64,000 bases of DNA, from positions 4,350,759 to 4,414,758 of the forward strand of contig LR746266.1 in the NCBI GenBank assembly GCA_902729315.2. The letters are read 5' to 3'. Below are positions 16,701-26,724 of this stretch, piece after piece (the first letter of the stretch is position 1; every line of letters starts with the position of its first letter). The notes below the pieces were generated by a model. That model made no database searches. It worked only from the letters and a program-made list of their open reading frames with translations, and was not told the origin of the DNA. Source of the DNA: Spirodela intermedia. Lineage: Eukaryota > Streptophyta > Magnoliopsida > Alismatales > Araceae. The position numbers and the translations under genes were made by a program.

Positions 16701-19440
16701 TCCGATAATTTAAAATCTTGTGTGTTCTTAAATTTTTTTTTCCGATTTTAGTATGTTCTTCCGGAGGCATAATTAAGTGTTTCAATTTAAACTCATCCTG
16801 TTTACTCATCTGTCTGCAGAACATTCGTTAGCCAAGTAATTACAGGGTATCTTCCGAGTCTCATTCTTCACTTGTTCTTGACACTCGTTCCTCCTGTCAT
16901 GAAGGTGTTTTCAACCATGCAAGGATATATTTCGCATAGTGAGATAGAGAAAAGTGCTTGCAGTAAAATGATTTTGTTTACCATATGGAATGCCTTTTTT
17001 GCAATTGTGCTAAGTGGTTCAGTTGCTAGCCAAGCAGAAATATTCCTTGATCCTAAGCATATACCAGAGAGGCTGGCAGTTGCAGTTCCTGCTCAGGTGA
17101 GAGTACATTCTTGTCAGATAGAGTGTTATCTATGCTTTCTGAATCTTTATACTGACACCTTGATACCAGGGAGAAGATCCTGACATTCATTTCTTTTATT
17201 TTGCTTTTCAGTGATTTTTGGACAAGTTGATAGCGTAATGATAGACCTTTTTTTCATATTTCGTTTATTTGGGTTTCAACCCTTTATTTTTTTGCTGTCA
17301 GAAGACATATTTGCTTACTCTGGACGGTTAAAATCTTAGCTGTTTCTTTTAAGCTGAAGATGAAACATGTAGTCTATGACTTTTCCGGTAGCTGTAAGTG
17401 AGGTTAGTAAACAGGTAGTATCCTTTCAGTGTTCTTACGAAGCATTTGAAGAAGACAAAAAAATGACCACTAATGAATCAAATGACTGGTGTAAATAAAG
17501 ACATTAGGCAGGGTAATTATGAATGGATGAGAACATACCTTTTTGGTCTTGTGGATAATCCTTTTGGTCAAAAGACATCAATTATAAAGTTGTGTAGCCT
17601 CACGAGAACTTGAGGATTAAGAAGTGACTTTTTGCTGGACCACCCTTGTTTTATAGATCTTATGCTTTTCTGAAATCAATTATTCGCAAGTCACCATACA
17701 TAGTTCATTTACAAATGTTTTTTATAAAAACAATATTTTGGATGCCTAGGGTTCATGTTGAGACTTCTCAACCAGGGTATATGGATTTTATTCTGGAGCA
17801 GAAATGTTAAAATTGTCTATGAAAGTTTGTGAAATTGGTTCTACTCTGCTCTACGCATTTAAATCACAGGGTTTTTCCCCCTTAGAGTTGGATTCTTCAA
17901 CATGTTTGAGCTTGTCATGGATGACTATTAATTATTTGTCAACTGCGGAATTTTAGTTAATGATAGGTCTGTATGCGCTGTTTTATAACTCTTACGGTAA
18001 GTAAATGTTTGTATTTCATTTCATTGCAAGTTGACCTTCTCCAGTTAAGCAGAAAGTATATATTTTATAATCGAGAGAATAACCTCTTTTATTTTCTTTT
18101 TAGGCCACATTTTTCATAACCTATGTTATGACATCTGGGTGGACAAATCTATCGTCAGAAGTTACTAGGATGAAACCTCTTGTTGGCGATTTCATAGAAC
18201 GGCATTTCTCCAAATGTTGTGGAGGAGAGTTTACCGTGCCATCACTTCCTTATCACCGTCAAATTCCAGCTATTCTCTTCTTTGGACTCCTTGGTATCGC
18301 CTACTTTTTATTGGCACCTCTGATTCTGCCATTCTTAATGGTTTATTTCTTTCTTGGATTCATTGTTTATCGTAATCAGGTGAGTTTCCCTTTTTTAGTA
18401 GGGACTGTATATTTACCCTCACATTGCCTTCTCTGCGCCAGTTTTATTTACTTCTTATTGAACTGAACCCGTTGCTCATTCTGTGTTCAGTTTTCCTAAA
18501 AATGAACGTTTTACGTGATTTAAAACTTCTACCAGCAGAATATCTACAGAAAGATGCGAAAACACATATAGGAGAATGTTTGTATCTCCCAATTCAATAT
18601 TTCCATACGTTCCAGTACTTTACTTTCATTGAATCTTCGAAGGAATCCTCGGGCATGTGTTGGCTGATTGTTGTAATTATGCGATTTAAACCTTGTAAAA
18701 TTTTAAACTTGCAGTCATACCCCATAATTTTCTTAGATTTAATTCCTTCTTGGTTACTATTTATTTTCTTTGATTACATATTTTGAGAGAGAAACATTGT
18801 AAAGGAAGTTGCAGAAATTTTGCTATATATATTTGGTTGCTCTATACATCAGAGGAAAACAATAAAAACATGGAAAAATATAAGTTGAATTCCAGCTCCA
18901 AAGCAGTGTTACGGTGTAGTCTAAATCGTTATGACATTGTGCTTTATTTCACAGATGCATTCTAACTTGTGGCAGTATTTTAATAGATACTCAATGTGTA
19001 TGTGCCAAAATATGAAACCGCTGGAAAATTCTGGCCGATGGTGCATAATTCATCAATATTTGCCTTAGTATTGATGCAATTGATTGCAATTGGCATATTT
19101 GGGCTGAAGAAGCTTCCTACCGCTTCAACCTTGACTGTGCCTCTTCCTGTTCTCACGCTTCTGTTCAATGAGTATTGCAGAAAACGCTTCCTGCCCAATT
19201 TCTATGTATACTCAGCCGAGGTGTGTTAAATTATATTCCATTAAATCCTCTATTTCATTTTCTCATTTTTATATTGTGTACTGCGTATGGCTTTTTCTTT
19301 CAAAAACTCCTTTCTTTTGGTGTATTCTTTAGCTGATGGAAAACATTTTATGATCGTTGATTTGATTGGTTCTTCCTTCAGATTTTATCTTCTGTGGACT
19401 TTGGATTCGACATGCATACACACATGCACACATACATACA

Positions 19441-19476
<36 letters not shown>

Positions 19477-20027
19477 CACAGAGAGAGAGTGGTATGCATA
19501 AACATGTTTACCCAAGTTCCATTTCCCATGAAAGATGCTGTTATATGCATGCTGTTGCTGAATAGCATCTGCCAAATCTCTCTTGCGACAAATGCTCTAT
19601 GAACTGGTGATTCAAGTCATTCACATCGGGTGATGTGTTGATACCGTATGTATGAGGAGATAGCTGTTCACTTGTAGAACCCATCCGTGCCAAATTCATT
19701 GCAATAATATTCCCTGCCATTAAGTGATATGTTTGTGAGAAGGCCAAGTAGGCCTTCTACATGTCGAGCCTCTTTCTTCCGAATGTTTCTTTTGACGAAC
19801 CCACCCTTTACTCTGCTCCTTGCTGCTATCTAATGGCGTTCCTTCCTATCCTTGCTAGGTCATCTTGTGGAAGTGAGTTGTATATTATCCCGTTCATTTA
19901 TCCATTAATAATTTCATTCTTGTTTCAAGCACATTTTATCTATTATCTAAAGCATGGCATGTTTCAATCATTCTACAATGCAAAGCACTGTTTGTTTCTA
20001 TGGACAATATGCGCTGTGAATCATCTA

Positions 20028-20104
<77 letters not shown>

Positions 20105-20305
20105 CATGTTGATTAGGTTTATTGTTCTTGCCTGTTTCAGAGTTTGATAAAGAAAGATAGAGAGGAACAGAATGACCCAGCAATGCCCGGTTTCCTAAGT
20201 AATCTTGCAAGTGCATACCGCGACCCTGCAATGGAGCCAGTCCGGCGCACAGAGGAAGCTGAACAAGGGCTTTCTACCCCGTTTCTCTCTTCAGGAGGTG
20301 CTTGA
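10785..20305 (+). CDS. OSCA/CSC1-like calcium-permeable channel, RXW8 type
   Basis: A member of the plant OSCA/TMEM63 family of mechanically or osmotically gated cation channels in plasma or internal membranes, most like the RXW8 (OSCA2) branch. Coding exons: 10785-11065, 11887-12042, 12396-12459, 12779-12988, 14211-14408, 14915-15213, 16820-17096, 18104-18379, 18987-19220 and 20141-20305. All junctions are GT/AG and in phase, totalling 2160 nt (719 residues plus stop). The N-terminal membrane segment is [15 protein letters not shown], followed by a soluble part with [13 protein letters not shown]. Later landmarks are [26 protein letters not shown] (cytosolic RNA-fold-like domain), [62 protein letters not shown] and [11 protein letters not shown]. 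The start was chosen at the Met just before the first membrane helix; an in-frame upstream extension to 10599 has no family character. Introns are AT-rich and up to 1.6 kb. Downstream introns carry simple repeats and a retroelement trace. Confidence 0.95.
16385..16397 (-). mobile_element. LTR-retrotransposon primer-binding-site relic in a channel-gene intron
   Basis: On the minus strand this reads CGGTATCAGAGCC, matching but for its first base the plant initiator-Met-tRNA primer-binding site (TGGTATCAGAGCC). It follows directly after ...ttagca, an LTR-like CA end. The LTR would lie to the right (16398 upward on the plus-strand map). No gag or pol remnant was recognised beside it, so I call only this trace. 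Confidence 0.5.
19431..19480. repeat. (CATA)n microsatellite
   Basis: A tetranucleotide tract of about ten CATA/TACA units grades into TATATACACA, followed by a short GA run, in the last intron of the channel gene. It creates spurious open frames on both strands. Confidence 0.95.
20033..20102 (+). repeat. (CT)35 microsatellite just before the last channel exon
   Basis: An uninterrupted CT dinucleotide run of about 70 nt ends 38 nt before the 3' splice site (cag at 20138-20140) of the final OSCA exon. It extends the polypyrimidine tract of that intron. Confidence 0.97.
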
Positions 20306-20457
20306 TATCCATAAACTGGCCACCCGTGGCCGTCATACATTATTCAACACAAGGTTCTCATTTTGGAAATCAGCAGAGCTGAGTTATGTATTTGTGGTTT
20401 GATTGTGATGGGCATTGGGTAGATCATTAGAGAGGGTTGGTTGTCCTCGATTTTGTT
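20306..20457 (+). other. Probable 3' untranslated region of the channel gene
   Basis: This is the sequence directly after the OSCA stop. No coding signal and no clear canonical AATAAA was recognised. The transcript may extend into the antisense frame described next. Confidence 0.35.
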
Positions 20458-20850
20458 TCATTGTGAATATGTGCTACCTTCTTTGGGGGTGAAATATAAA
20501 CGAGAATATTCACTGGCAAGCTCCCCATGCAGCGCCTTGCGGTTCATGTGGAACACAGCGATGCTAACTTGGTTATAGTCGAGCAACATCACCGTGGCCG
20601 CTGAAGCGCAGACAACTTTGACAACCAGGGGGGCCAAACCGCCCCAACCTTTGACCTCCACGGACATTCCCAGATTCGCAGCTTCACTCAGATTCCTGAT
20701 GAGAAGAACAACGAGAGGCAGACAATCCCTGAACTCTCTTGCCTATCTCGCTTTGGGATAGACTGCTCCTAGAACCAGTAAGGCAGATACTAGGAACCCG
20801 TAGAGCAAAAGAGTTGGGATTGACATCACGGGAATAGTACCTTGAAATAA
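20458..20850 (-). pseudogene. Nearly open minus-strand frame, possible gene fragment or last exon
   Basis: Reading leftward from about 20850, one frame stays open to a stop at 20458 apart from a single in-frame TAG near 20727. It would encode two hydrophobic stretches (SIPTLLLYGFLVSALLVLGA and LAPLVVKVVCASAATVMLL) with charged text between them (EFRDC, NLSEAANLG, VEVKGWGG), and a hydrophilic end (ALHGELASEYSRLYFTP). The composition looks protein-like rather than random, and a ttatttcaag acceptor-like site lies at its upstream end near 20843. I do not recognise the family. It could be the last exon of a gene whose other exons lie between 20850 and 22500, a pseudogene, or chance. It is oriented tail to tail with the channel gene. 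Confidence 0.3.
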
Positions 20851-20859
20851 AATAATGCC

Positions 20860-22223
20860 AGTTGACTGGTTCTACAGTGATTGTAGATATGTAATAATGA
20901 CAAAGTTATTTAGAGATCGTAGGTATGTAAAGAGATCGAGAGAGAGAGAGAGGTCCCAAACTTCCGGGGGTACGCTGACCTCATCATCTAATAGTCTAAG
21001 AATACCGTTGACTTTTAGTGAAAACTTGTCCCTTTCCAAGTAGCTTCAACTTCCGGAAGACTTATCAATTTTACCAAACTTTTGTGGCTATTGTTTCTGT
21101 ATTTTATGTGGAGAATCTCTACGACTTAATTCATGTCTTAGTGAAGATGATAGCAGTTGACTTTTTTCATGAGTCACATGAACTCAATTCATGATGCCAA
21201 ACACCTACTGGTGGAGTTGGGGCATATGGAATACTGACTGGATACAGTTGTATTATCTAAAATCTAATTTTTAAGTTACTAGTCTGATACGTTATGAGAT
21301 ACAATAAGATCCAAAGGAGTCTAATTTTTCATTGGACAGTCGAGTCAACATTTGCACAAGGTAAAGTCATAGTTTTAGATAGACTGTCCCCTATGGTGGA
21401 ATGAATCTCTTGTTGATACTTGCCCTGTTGGGTTTTCATTATATTTTAATTGGTCTATAATTTTTTATATTCTTTTCTAATTAAGTTGTTTTATCAAGGT
21501 AATTAGGGTATGGTGAGTTACAAAGCAGAGAAGAGTAAATTTGTTTTACTGTACTAAATATTCTGCCCATGGAGTCAAATGATTTTAATGATTCAGTCGT
21601 TTATTGACAAAAAAAATTAAATATATTTGGAGACATATGTTGACTACTTTTGAGTGTCTATCTGTTTGTGAATGATAATTTATGCTTCAGTGAAGACAAG
21701 TATCGGTTGGAAATTATAAAGAGCTAGAAGTCATATAATTTTGTCATATATTTTATTAGTATAGTGGTAACATTCTTAGTCTTGTAAGATTATTTTAACA
21801 AAGAAAAATGAGCAAATTTACTTATATGATCAACCGCCACTAAGATAGAAGTGAAGTTGTCCAATCTAAGCAATCTCTCAAGAAAAATCATAAGAGATGT
21901 AAGAAATCAGCAGGAAATGGCTTCCGCCTTGTTTTATTGGCAAACGAAACACTACACAACGTAAGATTTAACGTATGTTTATATATTCGCAGGAACCCAG
22001 AATATCCTCCAATTACACTATGTGATATTTTTCTATTAAATAGTAGATATTATCGAAATTTTATTTGGAATAAAAATAAAACCTTTGTGAATAGAGTGAC
22101 CAAAGACCGTAGGTGAAATGTGATGCCGCTCGAGACCAAGGTAAGAAAGAATACGACGTCAAAAGATGAAGACCGAAGTAAAGACGGCAGGCGGGTCAGA
22201 AAGAGACGACGTAGGGGAAAAAA
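20860..22223. other. AT-rich intergenic stretch
   Basis: No coding frame of note is visible on either strand. A short GA run sits at about 20938-20952. The rest is AT-rich with frequent stops. Intermediate exons of a minus-strand gene cannot be excluded, but I could place none. Confidence 0.4.
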
Positions 22224-22496
22224 TTAGAGTATTGCGGCGGCGGAAGCACAGGGCGGAGAGAGAGAGAGAGAGAGAGAGAGCAACAGCATCGCGGGAGATA
22301 GCGGGGTGCCCGCCGCTGCCGCTGCCGTCGCCGTCTTCGAAGAGGTTGGGTGGAGGATGGAGGACACCGAGGCGGTAACGAGTAGGATGGAGAGAATGAG
22401 GAAGAGGACGGAAAGGTCAAGGAAGTGACAGGCGCGTGCGGCAACGATTCGCATGCCCATCCAAGACGACGCGATCGTCGTCACTGGTTTCGCCAT
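22224..22496 (-). CDS. Possible small membrane protein or first exon, weak
   Basis: The ATG (22494-22496, minus strand) has a good context (GCCGTCATGGCG), and the preceding minus-strand sequence is pyrimidine-rich like a plant 5' leader. The first 45 residues include MAKPVTTIASSWMGM and one clear hydrophobic segment (LDLSVLFLILSILLVTASV). After that the frame passes into Ala repeats and the translation of a (GA/CT)n tract at 22255-22280, so the true end or a splice site probably comes earlier. I do not recognise a family. It could also pair with the minus-strand frame ending at 20458. Confidence 0.25.
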   Translation of the reverse strand: MAKPVTTIASSWMGMRIVAARACHFLDLSVLFLILSILLVTASVSSILHPTSSKTATAAAAAGTPLSPAMLLLSLSLSLSPPCASAAAIL

Positions 22497-23171
22497 GACG
22501 GCGGCAGCGGACGCAGAAGGGGCGATGCCGACCCTCCGAGGGGAGAAATCCTAACCGAACAGAGAAGAGATCCCCCTGGTCAAACTCATCTTCTTGTCTC
22601 TTTCGCCAACTTTGTCCTCTTTCTCTCTCTTACTCCCACTGTAGTTTTTTTTAATATTAGTAATAAGAAAAATTGTTTATTAAAAAGTTAATCCGTACGG
22701 ATAAAGCCGTACTTTTTTAGTAAAATAAATATTTATTCGTTAAACGTCAATTTACATTTAGAACGTCCACTTAATGCAAAAGACGGGAAGGGAGAGGAGA
22801 GAGAGAGATAGGCCTATTCTTTGGTAATGAGATCTGGGGGGAGTAGGGTCGCCTGTTCTAACATCGAACACCTCATCTGCGCGTGTGAACCAGCGTGGTT
22901 TCCTCTCGCCTTCTCCCGCTTCAGTCACCGGAGGATTCCCCACTCTCTTCCTTAGCTGGGGGAACCTCGTGAAGGGGCTCCCACGCCGTTCAACCCTGCT
23001 AGGGGAGAGTCCTTCTCAGCCTACAGGGCCCCACGCCGACGACCTTTTTTCCCCTTTCCTGCGCGTCGCCGGATCTGGCCTCGCCGGGCTTGAGGCAGGA
23101 GATCTCCCTCCGGCCAGTAGCTGTACATAAGTAGATTGCAATTCTTGTAGAGAGGAGGTTGCCGGACAGAG
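22497..23171. other. Spacer and leader of the first multi-pass membrane gene
   Basis: The spacer holds an AT-rich block at about 22640-22770, a short GA tract near 22795-22808 and then GC-richer sequence up to the ATG at 23172. The last 250 bases are likely promoter and 5' leader. No TATA box could be assigned with confidence. Confidence 0.35.
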
Positions 23172-24179
23172 ATGGCGGGATCGGAGAGCGGGAGCTCCAA
23201 GGAGCAGAACGACGATCCGGGGAGATCGATGGCCGAGGTGTCGGTGGTGCTCGGGGTTGTCCCGTCCATGAACGCCCTAGAGATCCTTCGCGAGACCGTG
23301 CGGATCCTCCGACGGGATGGGTCCATATTCACCGCGATTCTGTCCCTCCTGATCTGCCCTGTGTCCGCTGCCCTCCTCTCGGACGCCTTCTTCAGCCGGA
23401 CCCTCGTAGGGGTGCTCTCGCGCCGTCTCATGATCGTGGCAGTCTCCACCGGACTCCCCCTGACGCATTTTGTCAGGCAGGCGTGTCACCACCTGGCGGG
23501 CACGCTGCTCTCCGCACTGTCCTGCTTTCCGCTTCTTATCACATTCTTGCTCCTGGCACGGGCCTCCATCGCTTACTCCGTTGCCTGTTGCTACGCCGGA
23601 AAGAAGATCCTGGTATCCGAATTCCTCGCATTGCTCCGCGGTAAATGGAGGCGACTGGTCTCTACTTACTTGTGGGCGTGTGCGGCAATTTTCAGCTGCC
23701 TGCCGCTCTTTGCCGTCATGCTTTCCATCGTCTGCAACTTCTTCTCTCTGCTGGGCTACCCCCCCGAAATTGTAGTCTATCCCGCCTTGCTGGCTGTATT
23801 GGCATTCTCCATCGTATACGCTCATACAATAATCGTGTGCAATCTTGCCAGCGTCATCTCTGTTCTTGAAGAAAAGTCCGGGCTGGAGGCCTTGCTAAGA
23901 TCCATCTGCCTGGTGCGAGGGCAGACTCAAGCAGGGTTGATGATCTTCCTGGGGTCGACGATTGGAATGGCTTTTGTCGAAGGACTGTTTGAACACAGGG
24001 TGAAGACTATAAGCTATGGAGACGGGTCTTCGAGGCTTTGGGAGGCCCCCCTGTTGGTTCTCATGTACTCATTCGTTGTTCTAGTTGACTCAATGATGAG
24101 TGCTGTCTTCTACTTCACCTGCAGATCATCCAGTATTGAAGAGTTGAGTTGGAACAGCGACACCCCTGTGGAGGGATAG
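23172..24179 (+). CDS. Uncharacterised plant multi-pass membrane protein (paralogue A)
   Basis: One uninterrupted 335-codon exon starts at an ATG in good context (gagATGGCG). A hydrophilic N-terminus of about 40 residues (with a possible alternative Met at 23229) precedes an amphipathic ALEILRETVRILRRD. About six hydrophobic segments follow, including IFTAILSLLICPVSAALLS, LLSALSCFPLLITFLLLARA, WACAAIFSCLPLFAVMLSI, YPALLAVLAFSIVYAHTII and LLVLMYSFVVLVDSMMSAVF. No catalytic motif is visible. The arrangement (CPVSAALL after helix 1, LARAS after helix 2, CNLA..IS.LE before the last pair) recurs in paralogue B 2.5 kb away. Similar plant proteins are usually labelled only 'transmembrane protein' or 'polyadenylate-binding protein 1-B-binding protein'; I would not infer function from that label. 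Confidence 0.85.
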   Translation: MAGSESGSSKEQNDDPGRSMAEVSVVLGVVPSMNALEILRETVRILRRDGSIFTAILSLLICPVSAALLSDAFFSRTLVGVLSRRLMIVAVSTGLPLTHFVRQACHHLAGTLLSALSCFPLLITFLLLARASIAYSVACCYAGKKILVSEFLALLRGKWRRLVSTYLWACAAIFSCLPLFAVMLSIVCNFFSLLGYPPEIVVYPALLAVLAFSIVYAHTIIVCNLASVISVLEEKSGLEALLRSICLVRGQTQAGLMIFLGSTIGMAFVEGLFEHRVKTISYGDGSSRLWEAPLLVLMYSFVVLVDSMMSAVFYFTCRSSSIEELSWNSDTPVEG

Positions 24180-25395
24180 TCGATCCCACCTGAATCGATA
24201 GATCTTTTTTTTTACTTAAGATTCAGAGATGAGTAAACAGATCATACTCTCCAGTCTTTTTTGGTCCTCCGTAAATAAGCTGTGAACGGCAAATGTCGCA
24301 GCATCCATGACTCTCCAGTTTCAGTTCATCCCAAGGTAGACGACGCTCATGACAAGTTGGAGACCTCAAGATGCCGTCGTCTATTGTAACTGGACAGCAC
24401 TGAATACCTTGCCGAAGAAATTATTTGCAAACAGTTTCAGTTCATATTCCTCGTTTATGCCATCCGTGTACAACTCAGTTATAAAAGCTCCTTATGTTGT
24501 TCTATAAGTGCTATTTAAAAAAAAAAAATAGCTTACAACTTCTTTACGCACATAGTTAGGATCTTGATGTTCTTGTAAGACAGTCGAGTGTTGGAAGATC
24601 ATAAGACAGTCGATTAAATATTTTATAGTATTTATTCATTTCTGGTCAGTGGGATAATCATTTCTTCCCTTGATTTCATGCGGAAAAGTGGTGAAACTCC
24701 GACAGAAATCAACTGCAAGTCATTCATACCGCATTCAATCAGCCGTTTCATATTCTTCCTGATGAATTGTGCATTATTTTGATCGCACTGATGTGGACAT
24801 GCGGTACATCATCAGAACCCTAGATGAGTGAATCTCCTATATTTTGAACACTGAACAACTAGCAACCTGCCCACAAAAGGAAAACAAAAAGGGTAGGTAC
24901 CATAATCTCTAGACACGTACTGTTCATTCATGAGTATCATTTCTTTGCATGCTGAATCTCGATAGTAGCTGGTGGTGAGTTCATATTGTCCACGAAGTTC
25001 CCGCTAGTTTTCTTCGTACTTCAACTTGGCAAGGATTCCGAGGGAAGAGGCTTCCGCCCAGGTCGCTCCCTCCCTCTCTCTTTCTGATGGATATGTGGGT
25101 CAGGCTTGAGCTTTATCAGAATCCGGAGCAGACCCTGTTCCTAGTTTGTGTTTGTTCTAAACTTGTAAAAGATTTGCAGCCCTGGCTTGGCCTATTTAGC
25201 CCTGGGCTTGGGCCCAGCCCGTTGGCCCAATTTGAGAAAAATAATCTCTAACTTACCCGAGTCTTTCCTATATTCGTATACATCGAACTAGTGTTGACTC
25301 AACCGTGTGTAGTTGACGGCTGAAACGTGCCAGTGAGTGGGGCAGCAGTACGCAAAGTCAATAACTCCTTGGCGGGCAGCCTGTACTGACCGTGT
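24180..25395. other. Intergenic region between the paralogues, with site II promoter motifs
   Basis: The sequence is AT-rich with no credible coding frame until about 25180. There TTGGGCCCAGCCCGTTGGCCCA (25208-25229) gives closely spaced GGCCCA/TGGGCC site II elements, typical TCP-binding promoter motifs in plants, about 250 bp before the duplicated TATA boxes. Confidence 0.5.
25208..25229 (+). promoter_or_regulatory. Site II (GGCCCA) promoter motif cluster
   Basis: A palindromic GGGCCC core flanked by TTGGGCCC and GTTGGCCCA gives overlapping site II elements on both strands. Such clusters commonly sit 100-300 bp upstream of plant transcription starts and bind TCP factors. The position matches the TATA boxes at 25472 and 25573. 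Confidence 0.5.
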
Positions 25396-25471
25396 GATGA
25401 CAGACTGCATGATGATGGCGGAGACGATTATGAAACTGTAGATCCCCCGTCGTTTCCGCTTCCGTGGGTTC

Positions 25472-25479
25472 TATAAAAA
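25472..25479 (+). promoter_or_regulatory. TATA box, copy 1
   Basis: TATAAAAA lies within the first copy of the 101-bp duplication, downstream of the site II cluster. The nearest downstream coding gene on this strand is membrane paralogue B at 26725, which would need a leader of about 1.2 kb or a spliced leader. Confidence 0.45.
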
Positions 25480-25572
25480 TCCAAGCTTTGGAGCTCGATG
25501 ACAGACTGCATGATGATGGCGGAGACGATTATGAAACTGTAGATCCCCCGTCGTTTCCGCTTCCGTGGGTTC

Positions 25573-25580
25573 TATAAAAA
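25573..25580 (+). promoter_or_regulatory. TATA box, copy 2
   Basis: Second identical TATAAAAA, exactly 101 bp after the first, followed by GC-rich leader-like sequence (gcgccgccgcctccgtcgc). Confidence 0.5.
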
Positions 25581-25597
25581 TCCAAGCTTTGGAGCTC

Positions 25598-26724
25598 GCG
25601 CCGCCGCCTCCGTCGCAGAGACCCCGATCATCAACAGGACGTGAACTCGACTGCCAACTCAAAAGCTTGGGCAGTTGTAGATAAGCCGCACCTTCCTCTA
25701 GTAAGCGGATTAGGTCAGGGAGGCGTCCCCTCGGTCCAGTCAACGACCCATCTCCATTATTCTTTTCTCGTCGCACCAGCTGGGAGACCTGAGAAGCTCC
25801 GGAAAGCTGCTGTCATGAATATGGTGATCAAAGGATCCCCACCGCCACCAAAAACAGATGGAATAATCCCCCTCTCATCCTGTCCGATCCTTGTTATCAT
25901 GGAGATGATTGGGTCTTCCCACCCAACCCGCCTGGACAAAAGCGGCCCAATACGATGCTTTTCTGATGGGGTTTCCCGGAAGTTGACCCCTCAACGGCCC
26001 GGCCCGGCCCGCCAGCGCGGCAGCAGCCCAGAGCCCCCATCGGACCCCTCAACCACTGCGTGATCCCACCCTGGTCCGCCAGCGGCCAGGGGGGAATTCT
26101 CCGCCGGGACCGGCGTCCACGTCGGAGAGGGCTCCGCGATGTGTCGGCGAGGATTCATCCATCCCACCCGCCGTCGGCGACGGCGACGTGGGAACTGGGC
26201 TCGTTCATTTAGTCGCCGGCGCCGGATATGCACGAACGGGTGGGGAGAGGGGGGGCATTGGCGGTGGCGGGCCATGTGGGCCCGCCGCCTCGACACGTCT
26301 CGCCGGAGCCCAACTACCCGGGGGAAGACGACGGCCGAGCCGAGGGCCTGTGCCGGCGGGCGACCACGTTGCAACCCGCGAGGCGCATCGGCTACCAGCT
26401 CTCCGGCACACGGGGCGTGAGAGCGCTGGCGAGAACCACGCCTCCGGCAGAACAGGTAACTCCTCTGGTGGACTTGACCTGGCGGTTGTTCCAGTAGTTA
26501 GGCCGTGTCTGTCCTCTCTCTTTCTCTCTCTATCCAACTAGGACACGTATGACTCACGATGAGTCCTGAAGGGAGTAGGTCCTGAGGATTCGCGGGGGGC
26601 GGGTTGATGAGTAAGGAAGAAATAGAGTAGGTGATTTCTCTGCCGGATATATATGTCTGGTTTTCTTCGACTTCCTTCTCTAGTAAGGAGGGGCCAGGAG
26701 AGGGAAGAAGCCGGTGGCGCTGAG
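25598..26724. other. GC-rich spacer or leader before paralogue B
   Basis: Several overlapping frames exist on both strands (for example 25641-26063 +, 26188-26541 +, 25991-26374 -). They overlap one another in a GC-rich stretch and show no recognisable domain, so I call none. The block probably holds the transcribed leader of paralogue B from the TATA boxes at 25472/25573, or an unrelated non-coding transcript. Confidence 0.35.

Larger units (their letters stand above)
25396..25597 (+). repeat. Exact 101-bp tandem duplication containing a TATA box
   Basis: Copy 1 (25396-25496) and copy 2 (25497-25597) appear identical: each begins gatgacagactgcatgatga and ends ccaagctttggagctc. Each contains gttctataaaaatcc, so the presumed core promoter is present twice in the same orientation. 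Absence of visible divergence implies a very recent event or an assembly artefact. Confidence 0.9.

Noticed and set aside
19287-19747. Small frames around the CATA microsatellite
   Set aside because: They translate a simple repeat inside an intron of the channel gene.
22166-22378. Plus-strand 70-codon frame near the GA tract
   Set aside because: It consists mostly of Arg/Glu from a GA repeat, without any conserved feature.
25641-26541. Overlapping frames between the membrane paralogues as a separate gene
   Set aside because: Frames overlap on both strands in GC-rich sequence, lack any domain, and none has a clear start context or splice support.
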